The notes: a model not told the origin generated them from the letters alone. Counted from the stretch's first letter, positions 1 through 9,319 are shown. The stretch: DNA of 64,000 nt from Kribbella soli (GCF_004331345.1 NZ_SJJZ01000003.1:1302001-1366000), one strand, 5' to 3'. Numbers and translations are program-made.

Positions 1-1
1 G

Positions 2-226
2 GCGTACCGCGCGGTCGACGGGTTGCTGCGTTCCGACATCCACGACTACTGGGACGACGAGGACTGGCGGTTCGTGAGCTACGCCGCCAGGTACGACGGC
101 CGCCGGGCGACCGCCGTCTTCGCCGTACCGCACCGGGACTCCACACCGGAGTCCATCCGGGTCGCCGTCGTCGATGAGGAAGGCTTGACGCTCTACCGTC
201 CCACGGTGCTCGCTGCTGTTGGGTAG
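2..226 (+). CDS. C-terminal part of a hypothetical protein
   Basis: The frame is open from the first bases of the window to the TAG at 224-226, so this is the tail of a gene that begins upstream. A TTG at 23 is the only possible in-window start, and the frame continues before it, so partial is the better reading. The visible residues are acidic and aromatic (Asp-Asp-Glu-Asp-Trp) and then beta-strand-like. I do not recognise a family. A palindromic repeat begins directly after the stop codon. Confidence 0.55.
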   Translation, partial: AYRAVDGLLRSDIHDYWDDEDWRFVSYAARYDGRRATAVFAVPHRDSTPESIRVAVVDEEGLTLYRPTVLAAVG

Positions 227-313
227 GACCGCCAGGCCATCACAATTGCCCCTCCGCCGCTCCCGTCACGCTCGTCGTGGCGGGAGCGGCTGCATTGTGA
301 TGGCCTGGCGGTC
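227..313. repeat. 87-bp palindromic element, copy 1
   Basis: The 20 bases at 227-246 are a perfect reverse complement of 294-313. Inside, 256-270 pairs with 276-290 with one mismatch, giving a second stem with a five-base loop. The whole element folds into a long two-part hairpin that starts right after the stop codon of the upstream gene. A second element with the same ends and almost the same length lies at 58992-59077, so this is a dispersed repeat and not only a terminator. It may still terminate transcription of the first gene. There are no flanking U-runs. Confidence 0.8.
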
Positions 314-336
314 GCTGTTGACATTGACCCGCATCA

Positions 337-353
337 TTAGGAAGCTTTCCTAA
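337..353. promoter_or_regulatory. Operator-like palindrome upstream of the secreted dehydrogenase
   Basis: TTAGGAAG and TTTCCTAA form a near-perfect 17-bp dyad (one mismatched pair around the central C). It lies about 48 bp before the ATG at 401, with a TTGACA at 318-323 just upstream. The position suits a repressor site over the promoter of the secreted enzyme. The cognate regulator is not identifiable here. Confidence 0.4.
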
Positions 354-400
354 CAGTTAGTCCCCTGCAGCTCCTCCGCCCCGGAACACCAGGAGACCTC

Positions 401-2455
401 ATGAAACCCCGCTTGATCTGGGCCGTGACCGCGCTGGCTGTCGCCACGCTCGGGCTCAGCGCTCCCCCAGCTGTGACCATGGCCGCGACCGCGGCGGCCA
501 CCGACTACCAGGCCGAAGACGCCACCGTCTCGCAAGGTGTGGTCGAGTCCAACCACACCGGCTACACCGGCACCGGCTTCGTCAACTACGACAACCTCGT
601 CGGCAGTTACGTCGAGTGGACCGTAACGGCACCGGCCGGCCCGGCCGATGTGACGCTGCGGTACGCGAACGGTACGGCGGCCACGCGGCCGATGGACTTC
701 ACCGTCAACGGGCAGCCCGGCGCCGTCGGCATCACGTTCCCCGGCACCGGCGCGTGGACGACCTGGCAGACCAAGACCGTCCGCCTCCAGCTCGTCGCCG
801 GCACGAACAAGATCCGCGCCCGCGCGACCAGTGCGGACGGCGGACCGAACGCCGACAAGCTGACCGTCACCCCGACCACCGACGACACCACTCCCCCGTC
901 GGCGCCCGGCGACCTGACCGCCAGCGACGTCAAGTCGAACGCAGCGACGTTCCACTGGACCGCGGCGACCGACAACGTCGGCGTGGTCCGGTACGAGATC
1001 AACCGCGGCGGCAACGTGCTGAAGGTTGTCGACGGCAACACGCTGTCGGCGACCGTCGACACGTTGACGGCGAACACGGCGTACGACATCTCGGTCGGCG
1101 CGTTCGATGCCGCGGGCAACGCTTCGCAGCAGAGCAACGTGGTCACGTTCACCACGCCGGGCAGCGGCGACACGCAACCGCCGACCGTGCCCGGGAACCT
1201 GCACTCGACCGGCGTCACCGCGAACAGCGTGTCGCTGGCGTGGAATGCGTCCGCCGACAACAGCGGGAGCATCGCCGGGTACGACGTGTACCAGGGCTCG
1301 ACGAAGGTTGCGTCGACCGGTTCGCTGACCGCGACCGTGACGGGGCTGACGCCGAACACTGAGTACACGTTCACGGTGAAGGCCCGCGACCCTGACGGCA
1401 ACGCGTCCGCTGCGAGCAATGCGGTCACCGTCCGTACGGCGACCACGGGCGCCGGCGGCATTCCGGCGTACGACAAGGACATCGCGAAGGTCGATCTCGG
1501 ATGGAGTGTGGCGTTCCTGCCGGACGGGTCCGCGCTGGTCACCGAGCGGGACCGGTTCGAGGTCCTGCGGGTGACGGCGGCCGGGCAGAAGACGACGCTC
1601 GGGAAGGTGCCGGGCGTGGTCACGACCACCGGAGAAGGCGGTCTGCTCGGGATCGCGCTGTCGCCGAACTTCGCGAGCGACCACTGGGTGTACTTCTACC
1701 ACACGGCGTCCGGCGACAACCGGATCGTGCGGATGAAGTACGAGAACGGGCAACTCGGTACGACGTCCTCGCCGGTACTCACGGGACTCGCGAAGAACCG
1801 CTACCACAACGGCGGGCGGATCGCGTTCGGTCCGGACGGGAAGCTGTACGCGACCGTTGGTGACGCCAAGAATTCCGGGAACGCGCAGAACAAGGGCTCG
1901 CTGAACGGGAAGATCCTGCGGATGAACCCGGACGGCAGCGCGCCGAGCGACAACCCCTTCTACAGCACGGGCGGCAACGCGCGGTACGTATGGAGCTGGG
2001 GGCACCGGAACCCGCAAGGCCTGGCGTGGGACTCGCGCGGTCAGCTGTGGGCGGCGGAGTTCGGTGAGAACAGTCAGGACGAGCTCAACCTGATCCAGAA
2101 GGGCGGCAACTACGGCTGGCCCGCGTGCGAGGGCACGATCGGCGACTGCGGCGGGTACATCGCGCCGAAGCGCACGTGGTCGACGTCGCAGGCCGGGCCG
2201 AGTGGCATCGAGATCGTCAACGACTGGATCTACATCGCGGGTGTGACCGGCGAGCAGTTGTGGGTCACGAAGATCAACTCGGCCGGGACCGGGGTCGGTA
2301 CACCGCAGGCGCTGTTCTCCGGCCGGTGGGGACGGCTGCGGAGCATCACCCGCACGCCGGACGGCGCGTTGTGGCTGACCTCCACCAACAACGACAAGAA
2401 CGGCGGCACACCGTCCACGATCGACAACGTCATCGTGCGGCTGAAGTTCCCATAG
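401..2455 (+). CDS. Secreted CBM-FN3-FN3 glucose/sorbosone dehydrogenase-like protein
   Basis: The 684-residue protein has an N-terminal signal peptide (basic Lys-Pro-Arg, hydrophobic core, Ala-rich end near residue 28). A CBM6/35-like carbohydrate-binding module spans roughly 31-158, starting with the typical Ala-Glu-Asp-Ala pattern. Two fibronectin type III repeats follow at about 163-251 and 258-343. From about 353 to the end it resembles the six-bladed propeller of soluble glucose/L-sorbosone dehydrogenases, with the WGHRNPQG and GGNYGWP motifs. The family usually uses PQQ to oxidise sugars outside the cell. The modular layout suggests binding to polysaccharide. Start ATG is preceded by AGGAGA. 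Substrate is not determinable from sequence. Confidence 0.85.
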   Translation: MKPRLIWAVTALAVATLGLSAPPAVTMAATAAATDYQAEDATVSQGVVESNHTGYTGTGFVNYDNLVGSYVEWTVTAPAGPADVTLRYANGTAATRPMDFTVNGQPGAVGITFPGTGAWTTWQTKTVRLQLVAGTNKIRARATSADGGPNADKLTVTPTTDDTTPPSAPGDLTASDVKSNAATFHWTAATDNVGVVRYEINRGGNVLKVVDGNTLSATVDTLTANTAYDISVGAFDAAGNASQQSNVVTFTTPGSGDTQPPTVPGNLHSTGVTANSVSLAWNASADNSGSIAGYDVYQGSTKVASTGSLTATVTGLTPNTEYTFTVKARDPDGNASAASNAVTVRTATTGAGGIPAYDKDIAKVDLGWSVAFLPDGSALVTERDRFEVLRVTAAGQKTTLGKVPGVVTTTGEGGLLGIALSPNFASDHWVYFYHTASGDNRIVRMKYENGQLGTTSSPVLTGLAKNRYHNGGRIAFGPDGKLYATVGDAKNSGNAQNKGSLNGKILRMNPDGSAPSDNPFYSTGGNARYVWSWGHRNPQGLAWDSRGQLWAAEFGENSQDELNLIQKGGNYGWPACEGTIGDCGGYIAPKRTWSTSQAGPSGIEIVNDWIYIAGVTGEQLWVTKINSAGTGVGTPQALFSGRWGRLRSITRTPDGALWLTSTNNDKNGGTPSTIDNVIVRLKFP

Positions 2456-2463
2456 TCCGCAGC

Positions 2464-2494
2464 GAGCCGGCTCCCGCCACCCGGGAGCCGGCTC
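2464..2494 (+). terminator. Hairpin terminator after the secreted dehydrogenase
   Basis: A perfect 13-bp stem (2464-2476 with 2482-2494) with a five-base loop sits 8 bp after the TAG. It has no U-tract, which is common in high-GC actinobacteria. It lies between this gene and the convergent NUDIX gene and could serve both. Confidence 0.7.
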
Positions 2495-2545
2495 ACCCTG
2501 CGGGCGGCCCATCGCGGTCTGGCGCGGGCGATGTGCACTCTCGAC

Positions 2546-3055
2546 TCAGATGGGGTGGCCGAAGTCCGCGTACACCGGGGCTCCGGTGGTTAGGGATTGT
2601 TGGGCGAGGGTTAGGCGGCGGGTCATGGAGGGGCGGAGGCGGGGGGTTGCTTCGGTGAGGGTGAGGTAGTGGTGGGCTTGGGCTTCGGTGGGGTCGAGGG
2701 TGAGGGGGATGTCGTCCAGGACGCCGCCGTCGAAGACGAAGGCGAGGGAGTCGGACCACGGGCCGTGGGCGGGGACCCAGTCGACGACCAGTAGGCGGCC
2801 GATCTCCAGGTCGAGGCCGATCTCCTCCTTGACCTCACGGCAGCAGGCCTCGTACGGCGACTCGTCGAACTCGACGATGCCGCCGGGGATGTCGAGCGTC
2901 GGCTTGTACGTCGGTTCGAGGAAGAGGATCCGGCCGGCGTGGTCGCGGATGAGTGCGCCGCCGGCGGCTGTCTTGCGTGGCATCCGGGCCGCGATCCCCG
3001 GATTGAACTCCTGCTCCGGCGCACCTTCGGCGGCGAGATCGTTCTGTCGATTCAC
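2546..3055 (-). CDS. NUDIX hydrolase
   Basis: The 169-residue protein carries a complete Nudix box at about residues 58-80 (GG-IVEFD-E-SPYEACC-REV-KEE-IGL), matching Gx5Ex7REUxEExGU. The Glu residues would bind the metal that activates water for hydrolysis of a nucleoside-diphosphate-linked substrate. Start is a GTG at 3055 with GGAG immediately upstream. It is convergent with the preceding secreted dehydrogenase and divergent from the following one. The natural substrate cannot be told from the sequence. Confidence 0.85.
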   Translation of the reverse strand: MNRQNDLAAEGAPEQEFNPGIAARMPRKTAAGGALIRDHAGRILFLEPTYKPTLDIPGGIVEFDESPYEACCREVKEEIGLDLEIGRLLVVDWVPAHGPWSDSLAFVFDGGVLDDIPLTLDPTEAQAHHYLTLTEATPRLRPSMTRRLTLAQQSLTTGAPVYADFGHPI

Positions 3056-3179
3056 GTCTCCAGTGTCGGCTACCTGCTGAGCTCGGTCGGCTGCGGGCAG
3101 CTACCCACTCGACGGTTGGCGTGGATCGGCGCATTCTGAACCAGCAGACAGCGCGCGGAGGGGTCTGAGGCGCTGGGAA

Positions 3180-5492
3180 GTGGGGGACGAGATGTGGGGT
3201 CTCGGTAGGACCGCGCGCGGGCGCGGACGGATCAGCATGGCGGCCGCGATGCTCCTGGTCGCCGCAGTACTCAGTCAAGGCGCGGCCCGTGCGGAGACGT
3301 TGCCCACCGGGTTCCGTGACACGGTCGTCCTGAGCGGCCTGACGAACCCGACGGTGCTGCAGTTCGCGCCGGACGGGCGGATCGTCGTCGGTCAGAAGAA
3401 CGGCGTGATCAAGATCTTCCAGAGCCTCACGGACACCAGTCCGGTCACTGTCGCTGACCTGTCGCTCCAGGTCGGCGACTACTGGGACCGCGGTCTCCTC
3501 GGTCTCGCCCTACCACCGAACTTCCCCGCCAGCCCGTACATCTACGTGCTCTATGCGTACGACGCGGCAATCGGCGGAACCGCACCACGGTGGAACGACG
3601 CCTGCCCGACACCTCCCGGCCCGACCACTGACGGCTGCCTCGTGTCGGCGCGGCTGTCCCGGTTGCAGATCAGCGGCAACGTCATGACAGGCCCCGAGCA
3701 GGTGCTGATCAACGACTGGTGCCAGCAGTTCCCCAGCCACTCGATCGGCACGTTGCTCTTCGGGCGCGACGGCTACCTCTACGTCAGTGGCGGCGACGGC
3801 GCCAGCTTCAACAACGTCGACTACGGCCAGTACGGCGCGACCTACGCCGGCGATCAGGCGAACCCCTGCGGGGATCCGCCGGGCTCGGTCGGCACCGCTC
3901 TGACAGCACCGAACGCGCAAGGTGGTGCGCTGCGCAGTCAGAGCATCCGCCGTCCCAGCGGTCCGGCCACGCTGGACGGTGCGATCCTGCGCCTCGACCC
4001 CAGCACTGGTGCCGGCGTATCCGGCAACCCGTTCTTCTCCTCGACGGACCCGAACGCCCGGCGGATCGTTGCCTACGGCGCACGTAATCCGTTCCGGATG
4101 ACGCAGCGCCCGGGGACCGACGAGCTGTGGATCGGCGATGTCGGGTGGAACTCCTGGGAGGAGATCAATCGCGTCGTGTCCCCGACGACAGCCAACAACT
4201 TCGGCTGGCCTTGCTACGAGGGGGCGGCCGCCCAGGGCGGGTACCAGGGCGCCGGGTTGTCGTCGTGCTCGTCGCTGTACTCGTCGCCCGGTTCGGTCGT
4301 TGCGCCGTACTACGCCTACAACCACAGCGCCTGCGTGGTGAACTACACCGGCTGCCGCACCGGCGGCTCGTCGATCACCGGGATCGCGTTCTACCAGGGT
4401 GGGTCGTATCCGTCGGAGTACAACGGAGCGCTGTTCTTCGCCGACCACTCGCGGAACGAGATCTGGGCGATGCTGCCCGGTACGAACGGCCTACCTGATC
4501 CGGCCCGACTGCGGTCGTTCGTCGGTGTCGACCCGACAGGTGGCGCCGCGGGCCATCCGGTCGACCTGAAGATCGGTCCGGGCGGCGACCTGTTCTACGT
4601 CGACATGGAGAGTGGCGCCGTACACCGCATCACCTTCACGGCCGCCAACCAGCCGCCGACCGCGTCCTTCACGGCAACCCCGTCCAGTGGTGCGGTCCCG
4701 CTGACTGTGAACTTCAACGGCACCGCCTCCTCCGATCCCGAGGGCGGGCCGCTCAGCTACTCGTGGGATCTCAACGGTGACGGCACCTTCGGCGACGCGA
4801 CCGGCGCGACAGCGACGCGCACGTACAGCACAGCGGGGACCTACCACCCGAGCCTCCGAGTGACGGACAACCAGGGAGCAACAGGTACGGCGTCCGTCAC
4901 GGTCACGGCCGGCAACACAGGGCCGACGGCGGTGATCGACTCGCCCGCATCGAGCCTGACCTGGAAGGTCGGTGACCAGATCGGCTTCACCGGCCACGCG
5001 ACCGACGTACAGGACGGGTCGGTGCCTGCGTCCAAGTTGAGCTGGCAGCTGACCATGCATCACTGCTTTACGCCGTCCGACTGCCACGCGCACCTGCTGG
5101 AGACGATCAACGGTGTGTCGTCGGGGAACTTCACGACACCGGACCACTCTTATCCGTGCTGGCTCGAACTGGCCTTGACCGCGACCGATTCCGGAGGTCT
5201 GACCTCGACGACTTCGGTCCGGCTGGACCCGCGGACCGTCGTACTCACGTTCCGGACCAACCCGGGCGGGCTCAACCTGACCAACATGGTCGTCAACGAG
5301 GCGCCACGCTCGACCCCGTTCTCCGTGACCGTGGTGGTCGGCTCGGCGAACTCGGTCAGCGCCCCGTCGCCACAACAGTTCAACAAGTTCACGTACAACT
5401 TCACGTCGTGGTCGGACGGAGGACCGCAGAACCACACCATCACCGCACCGGCGGTGAACACCACCTACACCGCCGCCTACCGAAAACGCTGA
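3180..5492 (+). CDS. Secreted PQQ-type sugar dehydrogenase-like protein with PKD domain
   Basis: This is a 770-residue secreted protein. A basic stretch and a hydrophobic segment ending in Ala-Arg-Ala around residue 38 form the signal peptide. Residues about 41-487 are a glucose/sorbosone dehydrogenase-like propeller (GLLGLALPPNF, GARNPFR, NNFGWPCYEG). A PKD domain follows at about 490-578, with the classical WDLNGDG and Gly-Thr-Tyr pattern. The last 190 residues are an additional beta-rich region of unknown role. It is unrelated in domain layout to the first dehydrogenase, so this is not a recent duplication. GTG at 3180 or ATG at 3192 could be the start; the upstream GGAGG at 3161-3165 does not decide between them. 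Confidence 0.8.
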   Translation: MGDEMWGLGRTARGRGRISMAAAMLLVAAVLSQGAARAETLPTGFRDTVVLSGLTNPTVLQFAPDGRIVVGQKNGVIKIFQSLTDTSPVTVADLSLQVGDYWDRGLLGLALPPNFPASPYIYVLYAYDAAIGGTAPRWNDACPTPPGPTTDGCLVSARLSRLQISGNVMTGPEQVLINDWCQQFPSHSIGTLLFGRDGYLYVSGGDGASFNNVDYGQYGATYAGDQANPCGDPPGSVGTALTAPNAQGGALRSQSIRRPSGPATLDGAILRLDPSTGAGVSGNPFFSSTDPNARRIVAYGARNPFRMTQRPGTDELWIGDVGWNSWEEINRVVSPTTANNFGWPCYEGAAAQGGYQGAGLSSCSSLYSSPGSVVAPYYAYNHSACVVNYTGCRTGGSSITGIAFYQGGSYPSEYNGALFFADHSRNEIWAMLPGTNGLPDPARLRSFVGVDPTGGAAGHPVDLKIGPGGDLFYVDMESGAVHRITFTAANQPPTASFTATPSSGAVPLTVNFNGTASSDPEGGPLSYSWDLNGDGTFGDATGATATRTYSTAGTYHPSLRVTDNQGATGTASVTVTAGNTGPTAVIDSPASSLTWKVGDQIGFTGHATDVQDGSVPASKLSWQLTMHHCFTPSDCHAHLLETINGVSSGNFTTPDHSYPCWLELALTATDSGGLTSTTSVRLDPRTVVLTFRTNPGGLNLTNMVVNEAPRSTPFSVTVVVGSANSVSAPSPQQFNKFTYNFTSWSDGGPQNHTITAPAVNTTYTAAYRKR

Positions 5493-5495
5493 TTT

Positions 5496-5569
5496 GCCGG
5501 ATCGCTCCTCTGGCCGACGTCCGCGTCCTCCTCGACCCGGCCGGCCACCCGTTCTGCCTCTACAGCTGA
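5496..5569 (+). pseudogene. C-terminal tail of a lost VOC/glyoxalase-family gene
   Basis: Directly after the previous stop codon the plus strand reads, in frame to the TGA at 5567-5569, Ile-Ala-Pro-Leu-Ala-Asp-Val-Arg-Val-Leu-Leu-Asp-Pro-Ala-Gly-His-Pro-Phe-Cys-Leu-Tyr-Ser. The LLDPAGHPFCLY ending is typical of the last strand of VOC/glyoxalase-like proteins. No start and no N-terminal domain remain, so it is a truncated relic. Confidence 0.55.
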
Positions 5570-5575
5570 GCGGCC

Positions 5576-5627
5576 TCAGGCGTTCAGTTGGGTGCGGAGG
5601 TAGGCGAGTTTGTCCGGGTTCAGGATC
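5576..5627 (-). pseudogene. C-terminal tail of a lost SigJ-type sigma factor gene
   Basis: On the minus strand, ILNPDKLAYLRTQLNA followed by TGA (5576-5578) can be read. NPDKL near the C-terminus is a hallmark of SigJ/ECF41-type RNA polymerase sigma factors with a SnoaL-like tail. A stop codon lies a few codons upstream in the same frame and nothing else of a sigma factor remains. The stop is 6 bp from the convergent VOC relic. Confidence 0.55.
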
Positions 5628-5709
5628 GATCAGTTTTCGAGAAGCGGGGGTGTCCGGGGGCTTCTAGTGTTTGGGGTGTTGAAGACGGCAACCACCAAGG
5701 GAGAGTCCG

Positions 5710-6132
5710 ATGGCCACCACGAAGAAGAAGTCGTACGACGGGTTCAGCGACGCCGAGCGAGACGCGATGAAGGAGCACGCGAAGGCGCTGAAGAGCAAGG
5801 AGGACCCGGCGGTGGCGCAGGCCGCGAAGATCGCGACGATGGCGGACGCCGACCGCGTGATCGCCGAGCGGCTGAACGAGCTGATCCCCCAGATCGCGCC
5901 GGAACTCACCCCGAAGCTCTGGTACGGCATGCCCGGCTGGGCGAAGAACGGCAAGATCGTCTGTTTCTTCCAGGACGCCGCCAAGTTCAAGTACCGCTAC
6001 TCCACCTTCGGTTTCCAGGACTCCGCCAACGTCGACGACGGGGACATGTGGCCGACGTCGTACGCCATCACAAAGCTGACACCGGCCGTCGAGAAGCGGC
6101 TCGTCGCGCTGATCAAGCAGGCCGTCAGCTAG
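5710..6132 (+). CDS. DUF1801 (YdhG-like) domain protein
   Basis: A 140-residue soluble protein. The Lys-rich N-terminus is followed by the DUF1801 fold, with the signature LWYGMPGWAKNGKIVCFFQDAAKFK in two parts (LWYGMPGWA, then FFQDAAKFK). Relatives include the YdhG/Fra-like iron-binding and IMP-related small proteins, but a firm biochemical role is not established. ATG has an upstream AGGGAGAG. It stands alone between a gene-remnant scar and the large regulator. Confidence 0.75.
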   Translation: MATTKKKSYDGFSDAERDAMKEHAKALKSKEDPAVAQAAKIATMADADRVIAERLNELIPQIAPELTPKLWYGMPGWAKNGKIVCFFQDAAKFKYRYSTFGFQDSANVDDGDMWPTSYAITKLTPAVEKRLVALIKQAVS

Positions 6133-6196
6133 ACCTTCGGCGGCCCGCACGGGGAAGTGGTCAGGTAAGCGCTGGGTGCGTGGCAAGATCTGCTGG

Positions 6197-9100
6197 GTGC
6201 AGATCGGGATGTTGGGGCCATTTGAGGTGCGTGCGGGCGATGAGGGCCTTGTCGACGTGCCGGGGGCGCGGTTGCGTGGGCTGTTGATCGTGCTTGCGCT
6301 CGAGGCCGGGCGGGTGGTTCCGAAGGCCACGTTGGTGGACTGGATCTGGGGTGAGCAGCCGCCGGCGGACGCCGCGAACGCCTTGCAGCGGCTGGTGTCG
6401 CGGCTGCGGAAGGTGCTCCCGGACGGCTCAGTCGAAGGCCACACGGACGGTTACCGGCTGCAGATCGATCCCGACGCGGTGGACGCCGTACGGTTCGAAC
6501 GTCTCGTCACCCGCGCTCGCACCGACCAGGACCCTCAGGGCGTCCGGCTGCTGCGTGAGGCGCTCGCGCTGTGGCGGGGACCGGCGATGCAGGACGTCGG
6601 GCTGACCGAGAGCGGCGCGTTCGACGCGGCCGTGACCCGGCTCGACGGCCTCCGCCTGACCGCGATGGAGGACCGGTACGACGCCGAGATCACCCTCGGT
6701 CACGGCGCGGACCTTGTCACCGAGCTGACCGACCTGGTCGCCGCTCACCCGGTCCGCGAACGCCTCGTCGCCGCCCTGATGCGCGCCCTGGTCGCCTCCG
6801 GCCGCGACACCGAGGCGCTCCGCGTGTACGAGCGCACCCGCGAAACCCTCGCCGACGAGCTCGGCGTCGACCCCTCACCGGAGCTGTCCGCCCTGCATGT
6901 CGCCCTCCTCCGCGGCGAGCTGGTACGCCGGGACGAGAAGCGGAACACGAACCTCCGCGAAGAACTCACGACGTACGTCGGCAAGGAAACCGATATCGCC
7001 ACCGTCCGCGACCTGATCGCCGGGCACCGCCTGACGACGCTGATCGGACCGGGTGGATCGGGTAAGACCAGGCTCGCGACCGAGACCGCGCGGTCTGTGC
7101 TCGGCGACCTGCCCGACGGCGCCTGGATGGTCGAGCTCGCGGCGATCGGCGCCGACGGGGACGTGGCGCAAGCGACGCTCGGCGCGCTCGCGCTGCGGGA
7201 CGCGCTGCTCGGCGACGTACCGGACGCGGCCCCGACGGACCGGGTGATCGCCGCGGTCCGCGAGCGGGCGATGCTGCTGATCCTGGACAACTGCGAGCAC
7301 GTGATCGAGTCCGCGGCGACGTTCGCGCACCGGGTACTCGGCGAGTGCCCGCGGCTGCGGATCCTCGCGACCAGCCGGGAACCCCTCGGTATCACCGGCG
7401 AGGCGCTGTGGCCGGTCGCGCCACTCGCACTCCCCACCGACAGCAGCGAGATCGCCGCCTCGCCCGCCGTCCGTCTGCTGCAGGACCGCGCACGGGCCGT
7501 CCGCGCAGACCTCGCCCTGGATCTGGAGACGATGGCCCGGATCTGCCGGGCGCTCGACGGTATGCCGCTGGCGATCGAGCTGGCCGCGGCCCGGTTGCGG
7601 ACGATGTCGCTGGAGCAGCTCGCGAACCGCCTCGACGACCGGTTCCGCCTGTTGACCGGTGGCAGTCGTACGGCACTCCCCCGCCACCGCACGCTCCGCG
7701 CAGTGGTCGACTGGAGCTGGGAGCTGCTGTCGGACGCCGAGCGGGCGGCCCTGCGCAGGCTCTCGGTGTTCGCGGGCGGTGCGAGCCTGGAGGCGGCCGA
7801 GCAGGTCTGCGCAGGTGGCGAGGTCGAGTCGTGGGAGGTCCTCGACCTGCTGACCGCGTTGACCGAGAAGTCGCTGGTGGTCACGAAGGACGAGGGCGCG
7901 CCGCGGTACCGGCTGCTCGGCACGATCAAGGAGTACGCCCAGCAACGTCTCGAGGAAGCGGGCGAGACCGACCAGACCCGCCGTACCCATCTCGCCTACT
8001 TCACCGAGCTGGCCGAGACCGCGGACCCGCACCTGCGCCGGACCGAGCAGCTCGAATGGCTGGCGATCGTCGAAGGCGAACACGACAACCTCGCCGCGGC
8101 GATGCGGGCCGTGCTCGCAGCCGGGGACGCGGCAGGCGCGATGCGACTCGCCGCGGCCGCCGGGTGGTACTGGTGGTTCGCCGGGCACAAGGTCGAGGGC
8201 AGCGAGTTCCTGATGGCGGCCCCCACGATCCCGGGCGAGGTCCCGGACGAGACCCGTGCGGTCGTGTACGCGTTCGTCACCGGCTTCATGACGTCGGGGC
8301 GCGGGCGCGACGAGAGCAACGCCGAGGAATGGATCCGCAAGTCCGCCGACGTCAGCCGGCGGATCAAGTACTCGCATCCGGCGGTGACGATGTCGGAAGC
8401 CCTCGAACGCCTGCTGGAAGGGCCGTCCGAGTTCGTGTCCGCCTTCGAGCCGCTGCTCACCGACGAAGACCCTTGGGTACGGGCGCTTGCGCGGCTGCAG
8501 ACCGGCAAGATGCGGATCATGCTCGGCGACGGCGATGTGGACGCGGATGTCGCGCTGGAGACGGCGGTCCGCGAGTTCCGGGCGATCGGCGAGCGCTGGG
8601 GGATGTCGTTCGCGCTGACCGAGCTGGCGGACCGGGTCGCCGTCCGCGGGGAGTTCGCCGAGGCGTGCGAGTACTACGAGCAGGCGATCGCGGTCGCCGC
8701 GGAGGTCGGGGCCACCGAGGATGTCGTCAAGATGCGGTCGCGGCAGGCGCAGCTGTACTGGCTCATGGACGACCACGAGGCGAGCGCGACCGCCATGGCG
8801 GAATCGTTGCGGCAAGCAGAACGCGTCGCCTGGCCGGAGGCGCTGATCGAGCTGACGTTGTGCAAGGCGGAGCTCGCGCGCTGGAGCGGCGACCTCGAGG
8901 AAGCGCGCCGGCAGCTCGACCTCGCGACGACCATGCTCGGTCACGAGGCGGAGCGGGCGAACCTGCGCTCGATGATCCAGGACGTACTCGGCTACCTGGC
9001 CACGGATCTCGACCAGGCCTGGCAGCACCGGAGCGCGGCGTTCCAGGCAGCGACGGAGAGCGGGCACGCCCCCGGGATCGCCCAGATGCTCGTCGGCATC

Positions 9101-9319
9101 GCGGATCTGGCGTTGCGCACCGATCAGGACGAGCAGGCCGCGCGCCTGCTCGCCGCGAGTGCCGTCGTCCGGGGACTGCCCGACCGGTCGAACCCCGATG
9201 TCGCCAAGGTGGAGCAGGAGACGCGCCGTCGCCTCGGTGACGCGAAGTTCACCGAGGCGACGGAAGAGGGCCGGCAAGCGAGCTGGCGAGAGCTCGTCGA
9301 GGTCACGCTCGCTTCTTGA
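6197..9319 (+). CDS. SARP/AfsR-type regulator with BTAD, NB-ARC-like ATPase and TPR regions
   Basis: A protein of about 1,040 residues. The N-terminus (about 5-85) is an OmpR-like winged helix of SARP regulators and is followed by a bacterial transcriptional activation domain to about 235. The P-loop GPGGSGKTR is near residue 283 and a Walker B-like LLILDNCEH near 358, as in AfsR/STAND ATPases. GMPLAIELAAARLR follows, and a TPR-like helical region fills the C-terminus. It probably activates a target operon upon nucleotide-dependent oligomerisation. I prefer the GTG at 6197 (family proteins begin a few residues before MLGPF); an in-frame start at 6176 is also possible. It overlaps the convergent ABC permease gene by 17 bp. 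Confidence 0.85.
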   Translation: MQIGMLGPFEVRAGDEGLVDVPGARLRGLLIVLALEAGRVVPKATLVDWIWGEQPPADAANALQRLVSRLRKVLPDGSVEGHTDGYRLQIDPDAVDAVRFERLVTRARTDQDPQGVRLLREALALWRGPAMQDVGLTESGAFDAAVTRLDGLRLTAMEDRYDAEITLGHGADLVTELTDLVAAHPVRERLVAALMRALVASGRDTEALRVYERTRETLADELGVDPSPELSALHVALLRGELVRRDEKRNTNLREELTTYVGKETDIATVRDLIAGHRLTTLIGPGGSGKTRLATETARSVLGDLPDGAWMVELAAIGADGDVAQATLGALALRDALLGDVPDAAPTDRVIAAVRERAMLLILDNCEHVIESAATFAHRVLGECPRLRILATSREPLGITGEALWPVAPLALPTDSSEIAASPAVRLLQDRARAVRADLALDLETMARICRALDGMPLAIELAAARLRTMSLEQLANRLDDRFRLLTGGSRTALPRHRTLRAVVDWSWELLSDAERAALRRLSVFAGGASLEAAEQVCAGGEVESWEVLDLLTALTEKSLVVTKDEGAPRYRLLGTIKEYAQQRLEEAGETDQTRRTHLAYFTELAETADPHLRRTEQLEWLAIVEGEHDNLAAAMRAVLAAGDAAGAMRLAAAAGWYWWFAGHKVEGSEFLMAAPTIPGEVPDETRAVVYAFVTGFMTSGRGRDESNAEEWIRKSADVSRRIKYSHPAVTMSEALERLLEGPSEFVSAFEPLLTDEDPWVRALARLQTGKMRIMLGDGDVDADVALETAVREFRAIGERWGMSFALTELADRVAVRGEFAEACEYYEQAIAVAAEVGATEDVVKMRSRQAQLYWLMDDHEASATAMAESLRQAERVAWPEALIELTLCKAELARWSGDLEEARRQLDLATTMLGHEAERANLRSMIQDVLGYLATDLDQAWQHRSAAFQAATESGHAPGIAQMLVGIADLALRTDQDEQAARLLAASAVVRGLPDRSNPDVAKVEQETRRRLGDAKFTEATEEGRQASWRELVEVTLAS

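Noticed and set aside
350..2512. Long minus-strand open frame opposite the first dehydrogenase
   Set aside because: It is the Arg/Gly-rich mirror frame of a well-supported plus-strand gene and has no domain; high GC produces such frames.
6875..9277. 800-codon minus-strand frame opposite the SARP regulator
   Set aside because: Composition is Arg/Gly/Leu-rich without motifs, while the plus strand encodes a clear AfsR-like protein.
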